From contig NC_026659.2 in NCBI RefSeq assembly GCF_000004075.3, positions 4,526,001 through 4,590,000 of the forward strand: a stretch of DNA of 64,000 nucleotides, in the 5' to 3' direction. Both the position numbers and the translations under genes were made by a program. The DNA is from Cucumis sativus. Lineage: Eukaryota > Streptophyta > Magnoliopsida > Cucurbitales > Cucurbitaceae. The notes under the pieces are model-generated. The model did not search any database and had not been told where the DNA came from. It was given only the letters and a program-made list of their open reading frames with translations. This document shows, piece after piece, positions 48,284-58,434 of this stretch; positions within the stretch are counted from its first letter, which is position 1; the number at the start of each line of letters is the position of its first letter.

Positions 48284-50448
48284 ATCTTTCAAAATGGGGC
48301 TAACCAAAGAACTATTGTTAGGCCTTTGTTGAAGGGAAATTAGTAAAGTGATTGGCATTGGCTGTAAAATATACTATGATTTTGTTGATGCATGCAAGAT
48401 CGATATAGAGAGAACTATTAATTAATTTGCATGGGAAGTGTGAAGGTCGTCGCTTTGTCCAAGAAATTAAAAATGTTTAGGGTTCCTAAAAAGGCATTAA
48501 ATTGTTGTTCTCAAGAATAATGGTGGGACAATGTAAAGAGATCATATATTGATCAGGATCCACAATCTTTCAAAATGGATTGAAAGTCAGATAATACGTC
48601 GTTGCAATCATAATTTACGAGGTGTTCTTTTAGAGACACTTGATCATATGGCAACTTCTAGAGATGATTTGTAAGAATGTCAAAACAAAAGATTAACAAG
48701 ATTTACGGCAAAATTCCTTGTGAATAAACTTGTTATATCTTCTACCTTATAACCAAATTTCTATTCATTTTATTAGATTTAAAATTTAAACTTCAAACGA
48801 TTTCAAAAGCCAGTGGAATCAATAAACTTTTTTATGGGCAATGCCAAGTTGTGTTTGCAAATGATCCTAGACAATCGGGATAAAGACGTTGCGAATATAA
48901 TCTCAACAATTGAAGGGGACATCTGACACAAATAGACGAAACATAGATGAAAATTAATAGGGATTATGGCTATGGGCAAAAGTGTGAGTTTTGTAAATTT
49001 GTTGGCTAAAAATTGAAAAGCTTAGATTGAGGTAAGATATGAGTTTATCTTCATACGGGGAGGAGTCAAATTGTTGTATAAAGTTTAATAAATGTGCAGC
49101 CTCAATTATATGAGTGTACTGAGAAAGAAAGGAAGATGAGGATCAAGAGATGTAAATTAGGATTTATCATTCATTTATGATGGGTTGAATGAGAATATTT
49201 TAAAAATAATTTCTATTACACAATATCTATCACTAATAAATTCTTTTATATCAAACATCAAATAAAATAAGATTTGTTCTTTTAGATTTACGTAAAATCA
49301 GATTTTATAATTTATAAACTTTAAATTTTATTCTTTGAAAATTAAGATTAATATTTATATTATATATATATAATTTTTCTCAATCAGTATTTATAGCAAC
49401 TATTGTAATTATATGGATTATTTATTTTCTTTATTCCACTTATGCTCTTATTTGGAATTAAATCTTCACCAATTTTTCTCTCCTGTCTCAACGATTATAT
49501 AGTAATTGGGATAATTATTTGATTTACCCATGCCCTCTTTTAAGTAGTCGATGGTTACAAGTTCTAGGATTAATTTTACATTTAAATCATTAAGAAAAAA
49601 TCATATTAATAAGAAGTTCTTTAACAAATAGAAAAAAAATTACCCAACACTTGATTTATTGTCAAATGTTCTATTTTTTAATATCTAATCCGATCCAAAA
49701 CCTATTATAAATATATCATTCACATAAATTTCTTTCATACAAAAAAAATATATTTATCATTCTAATGGATTTAATTTATTTTAGTTTTGATTATTACTAA
49801 TGTTTGATTCTAGAAAAAATATTTATGAATATAGAGCATTATGACAGAGACATTTTATTGCTATATTTAAAAACAACCATTAACATTTACTAATCTGACT
49901 CTAAAATTTTGGAAGTAAGATATAATTGAAAGAAATGAACGTGTGAATAACTCAAGAGAAAAAAACTAAGAATAGTACAAAATTTTGGGTTTAATTATAA
50001 ATTTAAAATATATGGTTGGTTCCTAAATAGTCAATCCCTAGGGTTTGATAAACCCTCTGAATAGTCCATAAAATCTCTACTTTTAAACGATGAGACTGAA
50101 TTTTAACCTACAAAGTTTGTAACTAAATCAAAATTTAAGACAATTTTGAAACATTAGGGTGGAAAACTTCCCAAGTTAAAATAATGAAAATATCGATTTT
50201 CGAAAGTCAGTATTTGTCCATAACTATACAGTAATCCGTGAGGATAGGGCTACAACTCAAAATTCTTTGAAGAAATTGATTGTAGACTAAAGCTTTTAAA
50301 TGAAATGATATGGTTATCATCTTGTGGAATACATTACTAATGTCTAATCTAATTGATCTGATCAGCTTTCAAAACAATCAACAAAATGAAGTATTTACCA
50401 AACAGAAAAGTTGATTTGATTGATTCACATAACCCTACAAGCCCTCAA
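48284..50448. other. Intergenic, no gene seen
   Basis: AT-rich DNA, long A/T runs, no open frame of interest on either strand and no RNA gene recognised. Confidence 0.5.
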
Positions 50449-51875
50449 TTAAACAGAAGGGCTCAGAGATCCAGAAAGCTTAACATCATTGTCAATGTGT
50501 GATCTTCGTCTTTTCAGAAACGCATTTGTTAGAACTGTCTTCGACTGCAAAGAAGCCTCTAGCAATTCCACACCCTGTAACAAAAACTAACCTTGTTCAT
50601 CAAAATTTCCAACATGGACTCATAATGACATAAAATAACCCAGTTGAACTATAGATTTGGTCCATCATTTGAAAAAAGTTTCAATTTCATCTCTATAATT
50701 TAGAGTTTTCGATTTAAGTAATTAGTCACCATGATTTGGACTTCAACTTTAGTAGTCTCTGGTCCTTGTAGGCTTAAATGTTTTTTATTTGGTCTTTGTA
50801 GTTTTATTAAATTGTTCCTGCACATTGACATTGCATAACCTGATTCATTTAATTTTTTCCGGTTACCTCAACTATTATAACTTATAATTAACTACTTTAC
50901 TCTTTCAAATCCATACATATTAATGATCTCCTTTCCGCACTCTCTTTTTTTCTTGTTATAATGTTTATTACCATATCCAGACTTAAAATGCACCTCGAAC
51001 ACAATTATAATAACTCACAAACTATAAATACAAATTCATTAGGATTTAATAAATGATAGTGATGATTTTGGAACTTGGAAGTTTGACTAAACTGAAAGAG
51101 ACAAAAATTGAAACTTTTGAATATGAACTCCAGAGGAAAAAAATAGCAACGAAATATAGAACCTCTGCCCAAAACCACATAGATGAAATTCGTCAACATT
51201 TTACCCTAAAATAACCAACCGAATGAAAAGGAGTGGATATATATAAATTACCTCATTAACATCCAAAGTGATGACTTTCTCCTCCAAAGAATCCACATCT
51301 TTGATATTGAACTTCTTCAAAAGAGTTGTAATGGAGAAATCAGAAATGTGCTTGACAGTGAGGTCATCCGTGACTATGTAAGTGGCCAAATCCTTAACAA
51401 AGCCCCGATCAGGAGCTGGCTGATTTCCTGCTTTTGGAGGCGTCACATATCGACAAGCTTGACTCAAGTTTTTGCTACAACTCGGACAAAATGCACTACA
51501 AGAATAAGAAACATAACCACGGCAATATGATCCAGTGACGCAATAAAATATAGCAGGCGGTGTTGCTGCAGCAGGGACGACATCAACATTAGGCATAAGT
51601 TTGGTGAAAGAATTGAATACGATTTTTGGTTTTAGGACTATATCTCTGCTTTGATTTGGCTGCAAATAGGAATTGTTCAACGTTTCTACACTTTCGTACA
51701 GATTTCCCAAACACCCCACCATGCCATCCTTTTTCAACAGCCTAATTACACCCCCAAGTGGGAGGGAAAGTACATTGACAAGAAAGTCTATGAACTTCTT
51801 GTCTGCTTCACCGTAAAGAACTCTTTCTGTTTTCTTGTCAATCAGAAGCTTCAATGTCACATCCGTTTGTTCCAT
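50449..51875 (-). CDS. DUF674 family protein (locus 11, intact)
   Basis: Minus-strand exon 1 51252-51875 and exon 2 50449-50574 (phase 0; GAG|GTAATT .. GTTACAG|GGT), 249 residues, function unknown. Exon 1: MEQTDVTLKLLIDKK, RVLYGEADKKFIDFLVNVL, SLPLGGVIRLLKK, GCLGNLYESVETLNNSYLQ, LKPKIVF, cysteine set CVTGSYCRGY..CPSC, YIVTDDLTVKH, LEEKVITLDVNE. Exon 2: GVELLEASLQSKTVLTNAF then a basic stretch LKRRRSHID and a Ser-rich end. Leader GCCCATTTTGAAGG precedes the ATG. The coding region lies in the LLKK/GCLGNLY subfamily with loci 5, 6 and 9. The intron is about 680 bp. Confidence 0.9.
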
Positions 51876-52399
51876 TGTTGTCGACCTTCAAAATGGGCAA
51901 CCCAATTTTTAATTCCTTTAATAAATATCAACCATACCAATAAACATACTAAAATGCAATGCAAAATAAAAGGTAAAGTACAAGTAGGTCATCTTAGTCT
52001 AGATCTAGAACTGTATCCTCAATGGTTTGGGTAGCCATAAGTAATCCTATGTTGTTTTTTGTTCAGTGAGATCAATGAACTTTTTATACCATTTTGCTGT
52101 AAATCCATTGTGGTCTTGAAATTATATTATAATGGAAACAACAACCCTAATTGTCATCTCCAAGTCTTGTTTTCTGTAAGTTTCATTGGGTATATATGCC
52201 ATATGTCTTTACCTTAATATACACTGCTTATTGGCAACCCCTCTCAACAAAAAAATCCACTCTTCAAATTTTCAGTTTGATTCCTATAAACTGAATAACT
52301 ACTTGTTCATCACAAATCAAATAATTCATACTTGTCCCTAAAATATTATGGATTGCAGAGCTAGCTTCTTTTTCAATGATAGTAAAGTAGAGGATTTCA

Positions 52400-52570
52400 C
52401 CTAAAGTTACCGATAGAAGAATAACGGGGACGGCGGCCAAGGGCACCGGGAGAATGAGAGAGTGTAATGCAGCGATAAAGAAATGGGGAAGGAGAGTTGT
52501 AAAGGGAGGCGGTTATACATTAGGGTCTTCTAACGCTATAATTAAAACAAATCTCGCATGCAATTAATTA
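52400..52570 (-). other. GC-richer patch upstream of DUF674 locus 11, possible leader exon
   Basis: On the minus strand CCGCCTCCCTTTACAACTC and a CCGGTGCCCTTGGCCGCCGT stretch run into a donor-like TATCG|GTAACTTT (about 52405). The base composition is unlike the AT-rich surroundings. It could be a first non-coding exon of locus 11 or of an unrelated transcript, but no open frame with a known product is present. Confidence 0.2.
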
Positions 52571-53039
52571 ATTAATTAACTTTTTTTAAATGGAAAAATG
52601 GAGTTCAAAATAATTTTCAAATTTTGGTGTTTGCAATTTGACAGTGAGTTGAGTTGGGCGGATTAAGGACATAGTTTGAGAGTCTTAATGGTAATTTGAT
52701 TGCAACCGAGTGATAATTGGAAATAAAAAAAAGATTTAGTTCGTGTTGATTTCTAAGAATCAAATTTAATTTGTTTAGTTCGAGTAATTTAAAAATTATT
52801 TTTAAATATTTTAAATTGAATTTTAGTCTTTGTTTTTAAAAAAAGTTTTTATTCAAAAGTTGGGCACCAACTGATGTCTAAAATGGTGGATTGTGGTGGT
52901 CACTGAAAATGGTGATTAGAAGTTGATCAAATGGTTTGGCAACAAAGGTGTGGTAGAGCGAGGGAAAACCCGCATCCTCATCTCATATTCACATGAAAAT
53001 GGTGGGTTGTGGTGGTCACCAGCGGTTGTAAAAGATGGT
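52571..53039. other. Intergenic, no gene seen
   Basis: AT-rich. AAAATGGTG(G/A)..GTGGTGGTCAC occurs twice (about 52880-52915 and 52996-53040), a short local duplication. Confidence 0.45.
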
Positions 53040-53300
53040 GGGTTGTTTAGATTTGGTCGATTTTTTAAAAGATTATTTGGTATAATTTGACTAATTTTTT
53101 TTATACGATCATTTAGATTTGATACACGATCGTTTAAATTTAGACAGTTAAATCTAAACAATTTTTTAAGATGTTTTGGTACATGTTTTGATTTATTTTA
53201 CGTTTAGATTTCGCTATCCAATATCTCAACGATTTTTTTTTCACGATTTTTTTTATTTGTCGCAAAAAGAATAGAAGAAATAAGATATGAAAAGAAAGAG
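53040..53300 (-). repeat. Dispersed repeat with AAATCTAAACGAT words, copy B
   Basis: On the minus strand: GCTCTTTCTTTTCATATCTT, TTTCTTCTATTC, TTTGCGACAAATAAA, AAATCGTTGAGATATTGGAT, TACCAAAACATC, AAATCTAAATGATCGT. Same order as 31440-32000. Confidence 0.6.
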
Positions 53301-53564
53301 CAAACTTGGAATACTTCACAAAATTCGTAACTTAATCAACTTTTTTATTCGGGTACATTTATAAAAATTAAGGTTAAGTTTTAGTACAAAAAATAAATGT
53401 AAAATAAATTATTTATCACAATAGATCATATATATTTTTGAAAATATATAATATTTAAAAATCAATGTAATAGACAAATCGGTCAAAATAAAGGAGATTT
53501 TAAGAAATTTGTGTAATATCAAATTAGACGTGTTCTCGAGTTAATTCGGGTTCAAACACGTACA

Positions 53565-53694
53565 TGGGCCAGCTGATTTGACAATTAATTACATAAAGGG
53601 GCCAGGCCCATACTTGAAGAAAATAATGGTCAGGCCCAATACCCAAGCTCACTATTGAAGGCCATATCTAATAGCTCCATTTTAGAAACCCTAA
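53565..53694 (+). promoter_or_regulatory. Ribosomal-protein promoter: three site II elements and a telo-box
   Basis: Site II words TGGGCC at 53565-53570, GGCCCA at 53605-53610 and GGCCCA at 53633-53638, and a telo-box AAACCCTAA at 53686-53694, all within 310 bases of the RPL23A start codon. This pair is the known signature of plant ribosomal-protein gene promoters (TCP-type factors on site II, AtPurα-like factors on telo-boxes) and links expression to growing tissue. Confidence 0.75.
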
Positions 53695-53735
53695 TTCGGC
53701 CGCAGCCTTCCATCTCGCCATTCCTCTCTTCGCAG

Positions 53736-53838
53736 GTATGAATCTGCCTTCTTCCTTCCACTGCTCTAAATTTTTGCATATTTCTTCCTTTATTTTGTTT
53801 TGCCTTCCCCTTTTGATTGTTTCTTTTGCTGCTATCAG
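53736..53838 (+). other. Probable 5'UTR intron of RPL23A
   Basis: Donor CGCAG|GTATGA at 53736 and acceptor GCTATCAG ending at 53838, with pyrimidine-rich sequence between. Splicing would leave a leader of about 30 bases between the junction and the ATG. A further GTAAGT follows the acceptor directly, so a shifted donor is also possible. Confidence 0.4.
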
Positions 53839-53868
53839 GTAAGTTTTTCTGGTCAAGGATCTTCAGCA

Positions 53869-54960
53869 ATGGCACCTAAAGGTATGCATGCTCTCATTCT
53901 GATATTGTGTTTGTTTGAGCACTCGATGTTCGTTTATTTCAATTTCTGCTTCCATTCGTTTCAATCGAAGCTGGATGTCGTAAATACGTTCTCGATATAC
54001 GGAATCTAGTTTCTTAAATCTACTTTTGTTCTGAACTAAAAGAACTAGTGATTGTTGAATGACATTTTAGTATTGTATAGCAAAGGAGAACTGGAGGAGA
54101 GAAACTAGTTGAAGTGAGCAAACCCCATCTAGATTTTGCAGTTTGCTTTGTATGCAAATCTTTTATTTTATTTTGTTTTATTTAATTCACCTCTTTTCAA
54201 GCGTTTTAGATGGAAGAACAACATTTTGAGAAGGTTTACTTGAGTTTTTATATGTGTGAATTGTATTCAATTGAATCTGAGCTATCTAGACTACGATGGG
54301 TAGTTTTGAGCTTTTGATTCTCTTTCTGTTGTTAATGTAAGGCTTTTTGTTTCTTCTTTTGCAGCTGATAGTAGCAAAAAGGCTGATCCCAAGGCTCAAG
54401 CCTTGAAGACTGCTAAGGCAGTCAAGTCTGGCCCAACTTTCAAGAAGAAGGCTAAGAAGATTAGAACTTCAGTCACATTCCATAGGCCAAAGACATTGAA
54501 GAAGGATAGGAATCCCAAGTATCCTAGAATCAGTGTTACTCCAAGGAACAAGTTGGATCAGTATCAAATTCTGAAATATCCATTGACCACAGAGTCTGCA
54601 ATGAAGAAGATTGAGGACAATAACACCCTCGTCTTTATTGTTGACATTCGTGCCAACAAGAAAAATATTAAAGATGCTGTGAAGAAGATGTATGATATTC
54701 AGACCAAGAAAGTTAACACTTTAATCAGGTACCTACGAATCATTTGTTGTTTGAGCCTGATTTTGTTTATTATCTTGCTTAACACCTTTAAATGTACAAA
54801 TACTCTATTGATTGATCCATTGTGATGATGATTGATTTATGACTTAATGTATGCTTCAACATTCCTGGTATGCAGACCCGACGGAACGAAGAAGGCATAT
54901 GTTAGGTTAACTCCAGATTATGATGCTCTTGATGTGGCGAACAAGATTGGTATCATCTAA
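53869..54960 (+). CDS. RPL23A: 60S ribosomal protein L23a (uL23)
   Basis: Exons 53869-53881, 54365-54728 and 54876-54960 give 153 residues, close to the 154 of Arabidopsis RPL23aA. uL23 sits at the polypeptide exit tunnel of the large subunit, binds 25S/5.8S rRNA and is a docking point for SRP and nascent-chain factors. Seen: basic eukaryote-specific N-terminal extension ([14 protein letters not shown]), [25 protein letters not shown], then the conserved uL23 fold ([57 protein letters not shown]) and the ending NKIGII. The first coding exon is only 13 bases (MAPK plus one base). Junctions GT-AG with phase 1 and phase 2 are consistent with the protein. Upstream site II and telo-box elements fit co-regulation with other ribosomal-protein genes. 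Confidence 0.97.
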
Positions 54961-56301
54961 ACTTCAGAGCTTGGAGCCAGCATTTTAATTGCAATTTGTT
55001 ACATGTTTAAATTTTGGAGAGGATTTTGTAGTAGGAGGACCCTAGTTTTGTTTTAGCTTCCTTTTTAATATGTATTGGTATTTGTTTGCTCAGATAGACT
55101 GGGTTCACAATACTTGGAACGTTGGAACATGCATTCCAACCATTTTCATTATAGTTTGCTTCAGACTCCATTACATCATTACTGAATTTTTGGTCTTTAC
55201 ATCTTCTCTTTGGTTCTTCAATATATAGTATCCATCCAATTGTTTGGTCACCAAGCACTTTATCCTAATGTTTGGGGATTGTTCTGTGCTGTATGAATGT
55301 ACTATAGAGTATAATGTTATTAGTGATTAACATAACAATATGCTAATTGAATTATGTAGTGGGTCTTTCCCTTGAAGTGCTGTATTAGGATTTTTATAGT
55401 TAGGCTTCAGTGTCAGAGAACTAATGTTTTCAACTCCACCCTCGAAATTTGTTTTTTCGATTTTATTTATACGTAAAGAACATGAAGTATGCAAAGATAG
55501 AAATTGTCTAGTGTTCTGCAATCATATATATTACTATTGAGTCGTAATTAATATTAGCTTGGGCTTTGCATTTGGTTTTAGTTCAATTTGGTTCATTTGT
55601 TTCGAAATGTTTGTATTCTTACGTTGTTCATATTAGTAGATTTTCAAAGTGTTTGTGTTTTTGTTAACCTTATATTTTAAGTTGCAATCTTTCTCCAATA
55701 ATAGGTTTTTGTTGGAGAGGTAGCTAGAAACGGCATAAGTTCAATGTTAACTTGAAAGCAAGAAACAGTATTATATTATTCAAATGTGAAATGAAATAAA
55801 TAAATAGAGTCAGAGAAATGGGCGTATGTCAAAACTTAGACAACAATTATAAGTTTAAGTATGAACTATACTAATATTGATCCATTCTAAATCATATATA
55901 AATACAATATAGCCTAAGCCTAAAAATCTATATTTTATTAAACAAGAAAGAGAACAAAATTCAACTCAAGAAAATGAAGTAAACTGGAAGTGTAGAAAAA
56001 GAATTTTCTAAGAACCCAAAAAAACCTATAATTATGCTTTCTAGTACTTTTGTGGATTGCTCGACTCTTGCTGTAATAGTCTACTGTTCTTGACGAGAAC
56101 CTTGGTTGAAGTTAGTTTTTTGTTTCAAACATTGTATTGAAGAGTTCTATATAAAAGGAAAGAAAAAGAAAGAAAAACTTATTTGTTAGATATAATATTG
56201 AATAAAAGCTTAAACTTCATTCTGTGTCAAATAAATTCGTAGGGGATGATTTACAAAGATGTAAGAAATATATAAATACAAGGTTAATTTACAAACAAGA
56301 A
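54961..56301. other. Intergenic, no gene seen
   Basis: Contains the 3'UTR of RPL23A on the left. Minus-strand frames at 55007-55521 have no known domain. Otherwise AT-rich. Confidence 0.5.
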
Positions 56302-56372
56302 GCACCAGTGGTCTAGTGGTAGAATAGTACCCTGCCACGGTACAGACCCGGGTTCAATTCCCGGCTGGTGCA
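56302..56372 (+). tRNA. tRNA-Gly (anticodon GCC)
   Basis: A 71-nt cloverleaf: acceptor GCACCAG pairs with CTGGTGC, discriminator A; D loop with TAGTGGTAG; anticodon stem GTACC/GGTAC with loop CTGCCAC and anticodon GCC at 56334-56336; T arm CCGGG-TTCAATT-CCCGG. No intron. CAA words just upstream (about 56291-56298) are usual for plant tRNA starts. The T loop has TTCAATT where TTCGATT is usual. There is no T4 run directly after the gene (only T3). Confidence 0.93.
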
Positions 56373-58434
56373 TTTGGTTGGTCTTGCTATGATGAGATTT
56401 GCCCCAATAGTGATCTGGGTCGATCACAACCGTCCGATTCATATCCGACGAAAATCCTGGGTGCATCTGAGCTGGACTTTTTTTTTTATTGACGCCTTCA
56501 AATGGCTTGACTTTCTCCATCGCTTAATACAATTAAACAAATATTGAATGTGACAGTTTGTGACATTAAAACAAATCCCTCCAAATATTTTATTTTTAAT
56601 CCCATAATCTGACATTTGATTTTTCATTCACCAAATAAAAAAGGAAAAAAAAAGACCTATGTGACAATGATTTAGAATAGAAATTACTAACTTCTTTTTT
56701 ATCCCATTAATTTAACTTCCACCCTTCAATAATGCAATAATGCAGATTATTTCAAAAATAGTCTTCACTTTACTTTAAAATTTAACCACCCACATGTTTA
56801 ATTATATTTTTTTATAAATATTTATACACATAAATTTGTTTTAAAATCTATTTTCTCAAAATTTTGTTAGATTATTTTTTCATCTCATTTTGAAAAATTA
56901 CGAGACATCTCAAACTTTTTTTAAATGATTTTTTTCTTTCAAATTCATACTATTTAAAAGGTAATAATGAAAATTTTAAGTTTTGTAGTATGTTGTCCAT
57001 TGATCATAGATACGTTGTACTAAAAAACATTTAGGTTTGAAACGAATAGGAGAGATGTAAACTCTTGAAATCCACGATGTAAAAAATTAAGAAAATATAT
57101 AGTTAATAAATTTTAATCGTCAAACCCAAGGAACTCTTGGAGAAGTAAAGCTCACAACTAGACTATTTTCAATTTCCACTCTTCCAACTCTTTAACCCAA
57201 CACTTCCTTCTTTATGGTATTTTGGATAGCATGATGAATTGATAATGCAACTTGGGCAAGTTTGAATATGAAAAAAAATTAGTAAATTTATGTTATATAA
57301 TAATAATTTTTTAAAAATAATTAAAAGATACAAACTATTTACATTTTTCGATAAATAAAACTACTAAAAAACAAAAACTCATAACACTTAAATTTATTAT
57401 ATGATTTATTAACGATAAAATATAGTTTGATACTAATATATATAAAATTTTGTCACGCAATCGGTAAGATTCACAAGAGTGACACTATGTTATATTTTAA
57501 TAACTTTTATTAAACTCAATTATATCACCAACAAACATACTTAGTGACTAAGTTCTAAAATAATGTTCAATTTCTATTTTAGTTTCCTTTTGATAGTAAA
57601 GTTTTAAATATTAAAATGTTACAATTTGATATATAGAAACCAAATTAAAATCAATCTTAAAATCTTTATATTTTAAAAGTTCAGGTAGAAATTAAATTTA
57701 AAATTTATCAGTAAAACATTAAATATTATGTTGAAAGACTTTGGGTTATTAAATTTTTATTCTTTTTCTCCTTTCAAATTTTCTAATATTTGTGTGATTT
57801 GATCATAAATTTATTATCTAGACAATCATATGATTAGCATAAAATAAGTACAGGTCAAATATGTCATTGAAGTTTAAAATATGTTAATGATATAGTTGAA
57901 ATTTTTTAGTTGAAAAATACTTGGTTTGGAACTCGGCGAATAACGAGTTGGTAAAATTAACGGTAAACGTATTTGAAGAAACACAAAGTTTGATTCAAGT
58001 CATATTGTCTTAGAATATATTATTTCATGAGTAGATGAAAATAAATAGATTTACCATTAACTTAAATGCAATAGGTTATAAGTGTCGATTACAAAGACTA
58101 AAAGGAAAAAAATTAGTTTAAGAACTAAATAGTTGGAAACCAAAAATCCGAAGATCAATTTGTAATTTTTACGGACCAAACCGAGGTTTTAAAACCCAAA
58201 TGACAATTATCCATGTTTTTACAAAATCTCTATTCTAAAAAAAATGAAAAAGCTAATTTTTGAATCATCGAGAGTATCAACATTTATAGTTCAAATGTTT
58301 AACAACAATAGAAGAGTCTTCTTATCTTAAGGTTGGAGGCAAATGCCCAACAATATAGTTCCTATTAAGAGTTAAACTAGTATGCATCAAGACATTATTG
58401 CAGGTCCTAAAGAAACATAAACTCTTCAAACACG
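56373..58434. other. Intergenic, no gene seen
   Basis: The first 100 bases after the tRNA are GC-richer (GGGTCGATCACAACCGTCCG); a minus-strand open frame crosses the tRNA gene and is an artefact. The rest is AT-rich without recognisable genes. Confidence 0.5.

Noticed and set aside
53630-53875. Minus-strand frames upstream of RPL23A
   Set aside because: They overlap the promoter, leader and 5'UTR intron of RPL23A and have no domain.
56284-56520. Minus-strand frame of 78 codons
   Set aside because: Runs through the tRNA-Gly gene on the opposite strand.
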